Of a stretch of 64,000 nt of DNA, positions 35,337-43,132 are shown one piece after another. The position numbers and the translations under genes are program-made. The notes below the pieces were generated by a model. The model made no database searches, was not told the origin of the DNA, and saw only the letters and a program-made list of their open reading frames with translations. Origin of the DNA: Streptomyces litmocidini (GTDB lineage: Bacteria; Actinomycetota; Actinomycetes; Streptomycetales; Streptomycetaceae); assembly GCF_014649755.1 (NCBI RefSeq), contig NZ_BMTQ01000010.1, positions 62,001-126,000 on the forward strand, written 5' to 3'. How positions within the stretch are numbered: position 1 is the first letter of the stretch; the number at the start of each line of letters is the position of its first letter.

Positions 35337-35369
35337 TTCCGGTCGGGGCGCCGGACGCCCCGACCGGAA
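35337..35369 (-). terminator. 14-bp hairpin between the flavin reductase gene and etfB
   Basis: 35337-35350 pairs perfectly with 35356-35369 around a CCGGA loop. It lies ~95 nt past the flavin reductase stop on the minus strand and ~70 nt before etfB, so it separates the two units. Confidence 0.7.
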
Positions 35370-35372
35370 TAT

Positions 35373-35416
35373 TACTCGTCAGTACACCCAGTCCGTTACC
35401 GGTGAGCAAGCGCTCA
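35373..35416. promoter_or_regulatory. Two TetR-type dyads upstream of etfB
   Basis: TACT-CGTC-AGTA (35373-35384) and TGAGC-AAGC-GCTCA (35403-35416). The second resembles operators of TetR regulators of acyl-CoA catabolism (AAGCGCT core). They lie upstream of the hairpin rather than directly before etfB, so their target is uncertain. Confidence 0.45.
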
Positions 35417-35463
35417 GGCATGTGACCTTGCCAACGCGCGGAGAGCGGCGCGCGGGGGAACTC

Positions 35464-35988
35464 TCAGTCGCGCAGCGCGTTGAAGCGGCCGTGGTGGTAG
35501 AGCAGCGGCCGGCCCGCACCGTCCGGGTCCCCGGCGACCGCCTGCGCGATGACGATCCGGTGGTCCCCGGCGGGCACGCGGGCCACCACCCGGCAGACGA
35601 GCCAGGCGAGGACGCCGTCGAGGACCGGCACGCCCTCGGGGCCGACGCTCCAGCGGGTCCCCTCGCCGAAGCGGTCGGCGCCGCTGCGCGCGAAGGTGGC
35701 CGCGAGCTCCTGCTGGTGCTCGCCGAGTATGTGGACGCCGATGAACTCGGCCTCGGAGACCACGGGCCAGCTGGAGGAGCCCGTGCCCACCCCGAAGGAG
35801 ACCAGCGGGGGGTCGGCGGCGACGGAGTTGAGCGAGGTGGCGGTGAAACCGACGGGCCGCTCACCGTGCGCGGTGATGACCGCGACGCCGGCCGCGTGCC
35901 GCCGGAAGACCGAGCGGAGCAGCTCGGGGGAGGCCTGTCGGGGTGCGCCGATCGTGGGAACGGTGCGGAGCTCGGGCGAAACCGTCAT
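35464..35988 (-). CDS. Flavin reductase-family (FMN-binding split barrel) protein
   Basis: 174 aa. ATG at 35988 is chosen for its AAGGA 8 nt upstream; an ATG at 36015 would add nine residues. Core motifs are FRRHAAGVAVITAHGERPVG, FTATSLNSVAADPPLVSFGV and DHRIVIAQAVAGD, typical of NAD(P)H:FMN reductase components that feed two-component monooxygenases. A leader peptide with a cysteine near its end lies 46 nt upstream, linking the gene to sulfur supply. Such reductases support desulfonating monooxygenases (SsuE/MsuE-like), an attractive but unproven role. A hairpin follows. Confidence 0.9.
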   Translation of the reverse strand: MTVSPELRTVPTIGAPRQASPELLRSVFRRHAAGVAVITAHGERPVGFTATSLNSVAADPPLVSFGVGTGSSSWPVVSEAEFIGVHILGEHQQELAATFARSGADRFGEGTRWSVGPEGVPVLDGVLAWLVCRVVARVPAGDHRIVIAQAVAGDPDGAGRPLLYHHGRFNALRD

Positions 35989-36034
35989 GGAGCTGTCCTT
36001 CTGCGAGGGCGTCATGAGAGGGGTCCTGGGGTGG

Positions 36035-36109
36035 TCAGACACCCGGACAGCGCGCACTCGCGTTGCGGGCCAGGTCCACGTGGGCCCGGCCGTAGAGAAG
36101 GAGTTCCAT
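36035..36109 (-). CDS. 24-aa leader peptide, probable cysteine-responsive attenuator
   Basis: ATG (36109) to TGA (36035) encodes MELLLYGRAHVDLARNASAR followed by CPGV. A ribosome site GGAG lies ~6 nt upstream. The HVDLxR segment followed by a Cys near the end matches the short actinobacterial peptides annotated as putative leader peptides in front of sulfur-assimilation genes. In mycobacteria, cysteine-containing upstream reading frames of this sort control the next gene by ribosome stalling when Cys-tRNA is scarce. It sits 46 nt before the flavin reductase start. The peptide pattern is seen; the mechanism is inferred. Confidence 0.8.
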   Translation of the reverse strand: MELLLYGRAHVDLARNASARCPGV

Positions 36110-36218
36110 GGGCACTCCGTCAGGGTGACGATCGGTGGAGGGTGCAGTCAAGTGCGTACCGGGATGTGGGAGAAGTGTCACGACGTCAGACGATCCGGTC
36201 CGGGGCGGTGTCGCGGCG

Positions 36219-36530
36219 TCAGACGGCCCGGCCGAGAGCGGCGATGACGTCCGCCCTGCGGGGCTGTCCGGCGGCCCTGCGGACGACGCGTCCGGCGGCG
36301 TCGAGGACGAGGACGGTGGGGGTGCGGGCGATGCCGAGTTCGCGCACGAGGTCGAGGCGCTCCTCGGCGTCGATCTCCACGTGTTCCACGCCCGGCACCA
36401 TGGCGGCGACCTCGGCGAGGGTGCGGCGGGTGGCGCGGCAGGGCTGGCAGAAGGCCGTCGAGAACTGGACGAGGGTGGCCCTCTCCCCCAGTGCGGCGCC
36501 GAGCGCCTCCGGCCCCAGGACCTCGGTCAT
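36219..36530 (-). CDS. Thioredoxin-family protein
   Basis: 103 aa; ATG at 36530 with GGGGAG just upstream. Single thioredoxin fold with redox motif STAFCQPCRATRRTLAEVAA (CxPC variant CQPC, ~31-34) and cis-Pro in GIARTPTVLVLDAAGRVVRR. CQPC rather than CGPC alters the redox potential. No signal peptide, so cytosolic. It lies upstream of the leader peptide on the same strand (~110 nt), outside any clear operon. Role: thiol-disulfide exchange with an unknown partner. Confidence 0.92.
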   Translation of the reverse strand: MTEVLGPEALGAALGERATLVQFSTAFCQPCRATRRTLAEVAAMVPGVEHVEIDAEERLDLVRELGIARTPTVLVLDAAGRVVRRAAGQPRRADVIAALGRAV

Positions 36531-36754
36531 CCCACTCCCCTTCGCTTCTCCCGTTCCCCGGATGCAGCGTCGCACGGGGCCGATCGATTCCCGCCACGAC
36601 CACCGCGAGTGACGAGAATCTCCCCGTGCGAAGCCGCCTGGACTGGTCACGAGGCCCCACATGGGGCACGATCTGCCCAAAGCCGAAAACCTACGGCCGC
36701 GTAACTTCGCCGGGAGAACCCGCTCCGGGCGCACGAAGAAGAGGTTCCTCACCG

Positions 36755-37477
36755 ATGGCAGAACTCGTCTATCGACCGGTCATCGGCGCCGCTCTGACCA
36801 TGTTCAAGGCGCTCGACCTGAAGATCGACACGCAGGGTTCGGAAAACATCCCGCGGACCGGCGGGGCGGTGCTCGTGAGCAACCACATCAGCTATCTGGA
36901 CTTCATCTTCACCGGCCTCGCGGCCCTCCCCCAGAAGCGCCTGGTGCGCTTCATGGCGAAGGACTCGGTCTTCAGGCACAGGGTCTCGGGGCCGCTCATG
37001 CGCGGCATGAAGCACATCCCGGTGGACCGCGCCCAGGGCGAGCACGCCTACAAGCACGCCCTGGAGTCGCTGCGGGCTGGCGAGATCATCGGCGTCTTCC
37101 CCGAGGCGACCATCTCGCAGTCCTTCACGCTGAAGGGCTTCAAGACGGGTGCGGCGCGCCTGGCGCAGGAGGCGGGCGTCCCGCTGATCCCGATGGCACT
37201 GTGGGGCACCCAGCGGCTGTGGACGAAGGGCCGGCCGCGGAACTTCAAGCGGAGCCACATCCCGGTGACCATCCGCGTCGGCGAGCCGGTCGAGGCCCCC
37301 GCCGACCAGTACGCGGGCGCGATCACGCGGCGGCTGCGCGAGCGCGTCCAGGAGCTCCTGGAGGCCGCGCAGCGCGCCTACCCGGTCCGCCCCAAGGACG
37401 CGGGCGACACCTGGTGGGTGCCCGCGCACCTGGGCGGTACGGCTCCGACGCCGGCCCAGGTCAAGGAAGCCGGCTGA
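36755..37477 (+). CDS. 1-acyl-sn-glycerol-3-phosphate acyltransferase (PlsC-like)
   Basis: 240 aa; ATG at 36755. Acyltransferase block I is VLVSNHISYLDFIFTGLAAL (HX4D at ~45-50), block III VFPEATISQSFTLKGFKTGA, block IV VPLIPMALWGTQRLW. These are the residues for acyl transfer from acyl-CoA or acyl-ACP to lysophosphatidate. There is a short hydrophobic N-terminus that can associate with the membrane. Streptomyces carries several paralogues, so a specific gene name is not given. It is convergent with the transglutaminase-like gene. Confidence 0.93.
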   Translation: MAELVYRPVIGAALTMFKALDLKIDTQGSENIPRTGGAVLVSNHISYLDFIFTGLAALPQKRLVRFMAKDSVFRHRVSGPLMRGMKHIPVDRAQGEHAYKHALESLRAGEIIGVFPEATISQSFTLKGFKTGAARLAQEAGVPLIPMALWGTQRLWTKGRPRNFKRSHIPVTIRVGEPVEAPADQYAGAITRRLRERVQELLEAAQRAYPVRPKDAGDTWWVPAHLGGTAPTPAQVKEAG

Positions 37478-37502
37478 CGGAGCCGTCCCTCCGTCCCCGG
37501 GG

Positions 37503-38102
37503 TCAGAGCTCCGTGGGCAGGGTCCGGCCCAGGTGCGCGCGGTCCCGGGCGGCCTTCAGGGCGCCCAGGACGGCCGGGTGCGGCTCGGCGTACAGCTCCG
37601 GGTAGTCCACCTCGCCGAGCTCCGGCCGCACGGGCCAGGCCAGCCGTTCCTCCCCCAGGGAGAAGCGGGCGTCGACGCCCGGCTTGTTCCCCCGCGCGTC
37701 CTGGCGGGCCCAGGCGCTCTCGCCGGGCAGCAGGAGGGCGACCAGGCCGTGGACCGCCGGGTCCGAGCCGTCGTCCTCGGTGAGCCGTTGGTAGCAGAGG
37801 GCCGCGGGGATGCCCCGGGCCCGCAGCAGCGCGGCGTACGCGAAGGACTTGGCGTAGCAGATGCCGGTGCGCTGCTCCAGGACGTCGGAGGCGCGCCAGG
37901 TGACGCGGGGGTCGCCGGAGTCCATGGAGTGCGGGATGGTGTCGCGGACGTGGACGAAGGCCGCTTGGGCGTATGCGTATGCGTCGGGGTGGTCGTAGGC
38001 GAGGCGGTCTGACACTTCCCTGACGAGGGGGTGCTCATGGTCGATGGTCTCGCTCGCCGCGAGGTATGCGTCGATATCAGGGTTCTGCTGGATGAGCTCC
38101 AT
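37503..38102 (-). CDS. Transglutaminase-like cysteine protease-fold protein
   Basis: 199 aa, ATG at 38102. The triad is visible: Cys in RTGICYAKSFAYAALLRARG, His in PAVHGLVALLLPG, Asp in WARQDARGNKPGV. A preceding helical region includes DHPDAYAYAQAAFVHVRDTI. There is no signal peptide. Bacterial members of this superfamily act as peptidases or amidases; substrate unknown. It is followed upstream (in genome order) by the threonine aldolase operon with a terminator in between. Confidence 0.88.
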   Translation of the reverse strand: MELIQQNPDIDAYLAASETIDHEHPLVREVSDRLAYDHPDAYAYAQAAFVHVRDTIPHSMDSGDPRVTWRASDVLEQRTGICYAKSFAYAALLRARGIPAALCYQRLTEDDGSDPAVHGLVALLLPGESAWARQDARGNKPGVDARFSLGEERLAWPVRPELGEVDYPELYAEPHPAVLGALKAARDRAHLGRTLPTEL

Positions 38103-38121
38103 GCGGGATGACCTTATGAAG

Positions 38122-38158
38122 ACGGCCGGACGGAGTCAATGACTTTCCGTCCGGCCGT
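38122..38158. terminator. Terminator hairpin of the threonine aldolase operon
   Basis: ACGGCCGGACGGA (38122-38134) pairs perfectly with TCCGTCCGGCCGT (38146-38158) around an 11-nt loop. On the minus strand it lies 31 nt past the aldolase stop. Confidence 0.8.
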
Positions 38159-38189
38159 ATATTCATTCACACAGGTCCCGCACGCGTCG

Positions 38190-39287
38190 CTAGCGGGCCA
38201 GCTCTTCCTTCAGCGCCTGGAGGAAGGCGTCCACGTCGTCCTCCGTGGTGTCGAAGGAGCACATCCAGCGGACGTCGCCGGCGGCCTCGTCCCAGAAGTA
38301 GAAGCGGAAGCGTTCCTGCAGGCGCCGGGACACCTCCTGCGGGAGGCGGGCGAAGACCGCGTTGGCCTGCACGGGGTAGAGGATCTCCACCCCGTCGAGC
38401 TCGCGCACGCCGGCGGCGAGGCGCCGGGCCATCGCGTTGGCGTGGCGGGCGTTGCGCAGCCACAGGTCCTTCGAGAGGAGGGCCTCCAGCTGCACCGACA
38501 CGAAGCGCATCTTCGAGGCGAGCTGCATGGACAGCTTGCGCAGGTGCTTCATGTGGCTGACCGCGTCGGGGTTGAGCACGACGACGGCCTCGCCGAAGAG
38601 CATGCCGTTCTTCGTGCCGCCGTACGAGATCACGTCCACGCCGACCGCGTTGGTGAACGCGCGCATCGGCACGTCCAGCGAGGCGGCCGCGTTGGCGATC
38701 CGGGCCCCGTCGAGGTGCACCTTCATGCCCTTGGCGTGGGCGTGCTCCACGATCGCGCGGATCTCCTCCACCGTGTAGACGGTGCCGAGCTCCGTGTTCT
38801 GGGTGATCGAGACGACCTGGGGCATCGCCCGGTGCTCGTCCTCCCAGCCCCAGGCCTGCCGGTCGATCAGCTCGGGGGTGAGCTTGCCGTCCGGGGTCGG
38901 GACGGTGAGCAGCTTGAGGCCGCCCATCCGCTCCGGCGCGCCGCCCTCGTCCACGTTGATGTGGGCCGACTCGGCGCAGATGACGGCGCCCCAGCGGTCG
39001 GTGAGCGCCTGGAGGGCCGTCACGTTCGCCCCGGTCCCGTTGAAGACCGGGAAGGCTTCGGCGGTCGGGCCGAAGTGGCTGTGCATGATCCGCTGGAGGT
39101 GCTCGGTGTACTGGTCCTCGCCGTAGGCGACCTGGTGGCCGCCGTTGGCGAGGGCGAGGGCCGCGAGGACCTCGGGGTGGGCGCCGGCGTAGTTGTCGCT
39201 GGCGAAGCCCCGGACCGACGGGTCGTGGTGACGACGCGCGTCGGTCCTGGGGCCGAGTGCCGCGGTCACGGCTTGGGGGTCAGCCAC
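38190..39287 (-). CDS. Low-specificity L-threonine aldolase family PLP enzyme
   Basis: 365 aa; GTG at 39287, inside the end of the SDR gene (22-nt overlap). Fold-type I PLP enzyme: SVRGFASDNYAGAHPEVLAA at the start, FNGTGANVTALQAL, HINVDEGGAPERMGG, KVHLDGARIANAA (PLP Asp) and the Schiff-base lysine in ISYGGTKNGMLFGEA (Lys226). Cleaves L-threonine or L-allo-threonine to glycine and acetaldehyde. It is the last gene of a DUF6421-SDR-aldolase operon, which suggests a beta-hydroxy amino acid made or modified by the SDR. Confidence 0.94.
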   Translation of the reverse strand: MADPQAVTAALGPRTDARRHHDPSVRGFASDNYAGAHPEVLAALALANGGHQVAYGEDQYTEHLQRIMHSHFGPTAEAFPVFNGTGANVTALQALTDRWGAVICAESAHINVDEGGAPERMGGLKLLTVPTPDGKLTPELIDRQAWGWEDEHRAMPQVVSITQNTELGTVYTVEEIRAIVEHAHAKGMKVHLDGARIANAAASLDVPMRAFTNAVGVDVISYGGTKNGMLFGEAVVVLNPDAVSHMKHLRKLSMQLASKMRFVSVQLEALLSKDLWLRNARHANAMARRLAAGVRELDGVEILYPVQANAVFARLPQEVSRRLQERFRFYFWDEAAGDVRWMCSFDTTEDDVDAFLQALKEELAR

Positions 39288-40027
39288 AGACGCTGTCCAT
39301 TCACTTCCTGGGCGGGCTTGTCCCAGAGCCCGGCGATCTCGTCGGCCAGGTCCTTGACGTCGGTGAAGCCCGCGAACTTCGCGTTGGGGCGCTCGGCGCG
39401 CATCGCGTCGTGCACCAATGCCTTGATCACCAGGATGGCAGCCGCCGCCTGCGGGCCCTCGTCGCCCCCCAGCTTGCGGAACGAGTCGGCCATGGCGAGG
39501 GTCCAGGCCTCGGCGGCCGCCTTGCCGGCGTTGTACGCGGCGTTGTTGGCGACCGGCTTGGACGCGCCGGACTGGCTGATCAGCGCGTACCGGCCGCGTC
39601 CGCCGGCCCGCAGCAGCCCGTCGTGGAAGGCGAGCGAGGTGTGCTGGACCGTACGGACCAGGAGCTTCTCCAGGAAGTCCCAGTCCCGGAGGTCGGTCTC
39701 CGCGAAGGAGGGCGCGCCGCGCCAGCCGCCGACGAGGTGGACCAGGCCGTCGATCCGGCCGAACTCCTTCTCGGTCTTCGCCGCCCAGTCGCGCGTGGCG
39801 TCCAGGTCCAGGAGGTCGACCGTGTCGCCGACGACCTTGGCCCCGCCGTGCGCGTAGCGGGCGGCGTCGACGGCCTCCGCGAGGCGCGCCGGGTCGGCGT
39901 CGGAGGCGACGACCGTCGCGCCCGCCTCGGCGAGGCGCAGCAGCGCCGCGCGACCGGCGGGACCGGCCGCGCCGGCGACCGCGATGACGGCGCCGTCGAG
40001 CGGCCCGCCGTTTCCGTTGGCGATCAT
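39266..40027 (-). CDS. Short-chain dehydrogenase/reductase
   Basis: 253 aa from ATG 40027, which has GAGGAGG 6 nt upstream. An alternative GTG at 40063 overlaps the DUF6421 stop (GTGA) and would add 12 residues. The cofactor fold is VIAVAGAAGPAGRAALLRLA (Gly motif partly altered to GAAGPAG), with DGLVHLVGGWRG, active site Ser in ALISQSGASKPVANN and YNAGK (YxxxK). The middle gene of a three-gene operon; the substrate may be related to the aldolase's amino acid, which is inference. Confidence 0.92.
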   Translation of the reverse strand: MIANGNGGPLDGAVIAVAGAAGPAGRAALLRLAEAGATVVASDADPARLAEAVDAARYAHGGAKVVGDTVDLLDLDATRDWAAKTEKEFGRIDGLVHLVGGWRGAPSFAETDLRDWDFLEKLLVRTVQHTSLAFHDGLLRAGGRGRYALISQSGASKPVANNAAYNAGKAAAEAWTLAMADSFRKLGGDEGPQAAAAILVIKALVHDAMRAERPNAKFAGFTDVKDLADEIAGLWDKPAQEVNGQRLWLTPKP

Positions 40028-40059
40028 GGGCGCCTCCTCGGTGTTCTCGTCGAAGTCGC

Positions 40060-41466
40060 TCACGCGGCGGCCCGCTCGGTGCTCGGGACGTCGGCGGCGG
40101 TGATCCCCTTGGTGTCGGCGATCACGCCCTTCAGCTTCTTGGCGAGGGCCTCAAAGAACATGCTGAGCGGAAACTCGTCCGGAAGCACGTCGTCGACGAG
40201 CTTGCGGGGCGGCAGCGAGAGGTCGAGGGCGTCGGGACCCTTGGCCCACTTCGAGCCCGGGTGCGGGGCGAGGTAGGTGGAGACGAACTCGTACGCCTTG
40301 AACCAGTGGACCAGCTTCGGGCGGTCGATGCCCTCGCGGTAGAGGGTCTCGATCTCGGAGCAGAGGCGGTTGGTGACCTCGGGAGCGCGGTCCCAGTCGA
40401 TCGTGAGGATGTTGTCCGTCCAGCGCACCACGTCGTTCTTGTGGAGGTACGCGAAGAGGAGCTGGCCGCCCAGACCGTCGTAGTTGCGGACGCGGTCGCC
40501 GGTGAGCGGGAAGCGGAACATCCGGTCGAAGAGGACGGCGTACTGCACGTCACGGCCGTGCCCGTTGCCCTCGGCCTCCAGCTTCACGGCCTCCTTGAAG
40601 GCGGTGAGGTCGCAGCGGAGCTCCTCCAGGCCGTACATCCAGAACGGCTGGCGCTGCTTGATCATGAAGGGGTCGAAGGGCAGGTCGCCGCGGCTGTGGG
40701 CGCGGTCGTGGACCAGGTCCCAGAGGGCGAAGGCCTGCTGGCAGCGCTGCTGGTCGCCGAGCATGACGGCGATGTCCTCGGGGAGCTTCACGCCGAGGGT
40801 CTCGACCGCGGCCTCGGTGACCTTGCGGAAGCGGGCGGCCTCGCGGTCGCAGAAGATGCCGCCCCAGGTGAAGCGCTCCGGGACCTCGCGGACGGCGACG
40901 GTCTCCGGGAAGAGGACGGCCGAGTTGGTGTCGTACCCGGCGGTGAAGTCCTCGAAGGTGATGCCGCAGAAGCCCGGGTTGTCGTAGCGGGTGCGCTCCA
41001 GCTCGGAGAGCCACTCCGGCCAGACCATGCGGAGCACGACGGCCTCGAAGTTGCGGTCCGGGTTGCCGTTCTGCGTGTACATCGGGAAGAGCACGAGGTG
41101 CTGGAGTCCGTCGGCGCGGCCGGCGGCCGGGTGGAACTCCATGAGGGAGTCCAGGAAGTCCGGCACGGCGAAGCCGCTCTCGACCCACTTGCGCAGGTCC
41201 GCGACGAGGGCGCGGTGGTAGGCGCCGTCGTGCGGGACGAGCGGGGAGAGCTGCTCGACGGCCGCGACCAGACGGTCCACGGTCAGCCCGACGAGCGCGC
41301 GGGCGGGGGCACCCTCCGCCTCGAAGTCGATGGAGCCGTCCGCGGACTGCCAGGGACGGATCTCCTCCACGGCATTCTTGAGCTCGGCCCAGGCCGGGTG
41401 GTCGATCACACGGGCTTCGGTGGATATCCCCCCACCGGTCACGTCCTGCACAAGAATTTCCGTCAT
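40060..41466 (-). CDS. DUF6421 family protein
   Basis: 468 aa; ATG at 41466 with GGAGGAAGAGG upstream. Soluble, aromatic-rich protein with motifs such as LVLFPMYTQNGNPDRNFEAV, PGFCGITFEDFTAGYDTNSA, CDREAARFRKV and LWDLVHDRAHSRGDLPFDPF, whose HDRAHSRGD suggests a metal or active site. The family is uncharacterised and mostly actinobacterial. It heads the operon with an SDR and threonine aldolase, and its stop is close to the SDR start. It may be the substrate-generating enzyme of that set; no reaction can be assigned. Confidence 0.88.
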   Translation of the reverse strand: MTEILVQDVTGGGISTEARVIDHPAWAELKNAVEEIRPWQSADGSIDFEAEGAPARALVGLTVDRLVAAVEQLSPLVPHDGAYHRALVADLRKWVESGFAVPDFLDSLMEFHPAAGRADGLQHLVLFPMYTQNGNPDRNFEAVVLRMVWPEWLSELERTRYDNPGFCGITFEDFTAGYDTNSAVLFPETVAVREVPERFTWGGIFCDREAARFRKVTEAAVETLGVKLPEDIAVMLGDQQRCQQAFALWDLVHDRAHSRGDLPFDPFMIKQRQPFWMYGLEELRCDLTAFKEAVKLEAEGNGHGRDVQYAVLFDRMFRFPLTGDRVRNYDGLGGQLLFAYLHKNDVVRWTDNILTIDWDRAPEVTNRLCSEIETLYREGIDRPKLVHWFKAYEFVSTYLAPHPGSKWAKGPDALDLSLPPRKLVDDVLPDEFPLSMFFEALAKKLKGVIADTKGITAADVPSTERAAA

Positions 41467-41491
41467 GCCTCTTCCTCCACAGGAGAACCTT

Positions 41492-41518
41492 GCGTCAGGA
41501 CAACGTAACCATTGACGC
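41492..41518. promoter_or_regulatory. Dyad upstream of the DUF6421 operon
   Basis: GCGTCA (41492-41497) and TGACGC (41513-41518) form a perfect inverted repeat with a 15-nt spacer, 26 nt upstream of the start codon, near candidate minus-strand promoter boxes TTGTGG/TTACGT. Confidence 0.4.
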
Positions 41519-41563
41519 TTCGTTCCCACAAGGGGAGACAAGGGAAATTATCCTGCGCGACCC

Positions 41564-41597
41564 CCCTGACGGCAGAAGTTTTTCCTGCCGGTCAGGG
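41564..41597 (-). terminator. Terminator hairpin after the GNAT gene
   Basis: CCCTGACGGCAG (41564-41575) pairs with CTGCC-GGTCAGGG (41585-41597) with one bulged G; the loop is AAGTTTTTC. It lies 27 nt past the GNAT stop on the minus strand. Confidence 0.65.
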
Positions 41598-41623
41598 TCG
41601 AAGCCGCCCTTCCGCCGGACGGA

Positions 41624-42175
41624 TCACGTCAGCGGCTTGATCAACAGCTCGAACTCCAGGTCGTCCCGCTGGGGCAGCCCGAAGCGCTCGTCGCCGTAGG
41701 GGAAGGGGGTCATCCGGCCGGTGCGCCGGTAGCCGCGCCGCTCGTACCAGGCGATCAGCTCCTCGCGGACGGAGATCACCGTCATGTGCATCTCCCGCAC
41801 GTCCCACAGCTCGCGCACCCGGCGCTCGGCCTCCGCGATGATCCGCTTGCCCAGGCCCGCGCCCTGCAGCTCCGGGCGGACCGCGAACATGCCGAAGTAG
41901 GCGACATCGCCCCGGTGCTCCAGCTGGCAGCAGGCGACCGGCTCGCCGTCCCGTTCCACGACCAGGAGCCGGCTGCCGGGAGCGGTGATGACCGCGGCCA
42001 CGCCCTCGGGGTCGGTGCGCTGCCCCTGGAGGAGGTCCGCCTCCGTCGTCCAGCCGCCCCGGCTGGCGTCGCCCCGGTAGGCCGACTCCACGAGCGGGAC
42101 GAGTACCGGGACGTCGTCGAGGACCGCTTCCCGGTAGCTGATCCGGCCGGTCTCCTGGGACGTGGCGGTGTCCAT
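41624..42175 (-). CDS. GNAT-family N-acetyltransferase
   Basis: 183 aa; ATG at 42175 with GAGGAG 9 nt upstream. Acetyl-CoA-binding motif A is MFAVRPELQGAGLGKRIIAE (Q/RxxGxG/A as QGAGLG), followed by MHMTVISVREELIAWYERRG and YRRTGRMTPF. The domain fills the protein. Acceptor unknown: GNATs of this size modify amines on small molecules, antibiotics or protein termini. Monocistronic. Confidence 0.93.
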   Translation of the reverse strand: MDTATSQETGRISYREAVLDDVPVLVPLVESAYRGDASRGGWTTEADLLQGQRTDPEGVAAVITAPGSRLLVVERDGEPVACCQLEHRGDVAYFGMFAVRPELQGAGLGKRIIAEAERRVRELWDVREMHMTVISVREELIAWYERRGYRRTGRMTPFPYGDERFGLPQRDDLEFELLIKPLT

Positions 42176-42346
42176 GTGACGGGGCTCCTCTCGGGCGCTG
42201 ACGATCGGCGTGCGCGATCGCCCCGAGCCTAGCGCGCGCCTCCTTCGCTCCCCTCGTACACCTGTGCGCGCCCGTGCGCCCGCGTGCGGCGCGGGGGAGG
42301 CGGGCATTCCTCCCCGGAGGGGACGGCATCGAGGGGGAGGTGTGCC

Positions 42347-43006
42347 GTGCACGGACCGGCTCTGTCCGGATGGTTGCTGGTCGCGCTGTGCGCGGCGACG
42401 GGGGTGTACTGCCTGCTGCGGACGCGCGCCTGCGAGGGCGAGGAGCGGCGGGCCGCGGTCGGCGAGGCGGTGATGGGGTTCGGGATGGCGGCCATGGCGC
42501 TGCCGGCCGCGGTGCTGACCCCGCCGGCGTGGGGCTGGACGGTGTACGCGGCGGTGTTCGGCGCGGCGACGGTGCACGGCCTCCTGGCGGTCCGGCACGG
42601 CGGTCACCACCTGCACCATCTGGTGGGCTCGCTCGCCATGGTCTACATGGCGGTCGCGATGGCGGCGCCCGGCGCGGCGGGGGCGCACGCGGGGCACGTG
42701 GCGGGGACGGCGGGCGGCACACCGGTGCTCACGGGCGGGCTCCTCCTCTATTACGTGGCGTACGTGCTCCGCTCGGGGGCCCGGCTCGTTCCGGTGACGG
42801 CGACCGCCGGGAGCGGCGCGGGCGCGGCCCGGACGACTTCGGGGCGCGGTACGGGCGACTTCAGGGCGGTTTCCGGAAGAGGTGCCGACGCGGCCCGGAC
42901 GACCGGTGGTGGCGGGGGGCGCGCCTGGGCGGCCCGGCCGGAGCTGGCGCACGCCTGCCGGCTCTCCATGGCACTCGCGATGCTCGCGATGCTGGTGACC
43001 CTGTGA
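42347..43006 (+). CDS. DUF5134 multi-pass membrane protein
   Basis: 219 aa; GTG at 42347 with GAGGGGGAGG 6 nt upstream. Starts HGPALSGWLLVALCAATGVY, then GFGMAAMALPAAVLTPP, a His-rich stretch VRHGGHHLHHLVGSLAMVYM and AHAGHVAG, and a final helix MALAMLAMLVTL. This layout (five helices, clustered His) is DUF5134 of actinobacteria. The histidines could bind metal. A glycine/arginine linker (~165-195) is probably disordered. It precedes an M56 metallopeptidase gene, a common neighbour. Function unknown. Confidence 0.88.
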   Translation: MHGPALSGWLLVALCAATGVYCLLRTRACEGEERRAAVGEAVMGFGMAAMALPAAVLTPPAWGWTVYAAVFGAATVHGLLAVRHGGHHLHHLVGSLAMVYMAVAMAAPGAAGAHAGHVAGTAGGTPVLTGGLLLYYVAYVLRSGARLVPVTATAGSGAGAARTTSGRGTGDFRAVSGRGADAARTTGGGGGRAWAARPELAHACRLSMALAMLAMLVTL

Positions 43007-43119
43007 CGCCCCCCGAGGACCTCACGGGATCCGGCCCGGCGGCATCGGCTTCCGGCCAACCAAACCGTGGCGTACGTCACTTGCCGTCCGTGCCCGTATA
43101 CCGGCGAGTACCGCGCTCA

Positions 43120-43125
43120 TAGGCT
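43120..43125 (+). promoter_or_regulatory. -10 element of a probable leaderless promoter
   Basis: TAGGCT ends 7 nt before the ATG at 43133; no ribosome site lies between. Confidence 0.5.
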
Positions 43126-43132
43126 GACGCCC

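Noticed and set aside
36108..36128. A six-codon plus-strand frame MGTPSG with a ribosome-like site
   Set aside because: No gene follows on that strand in a sensible position; the minus-strand leader peptide in the same place is far better supported.
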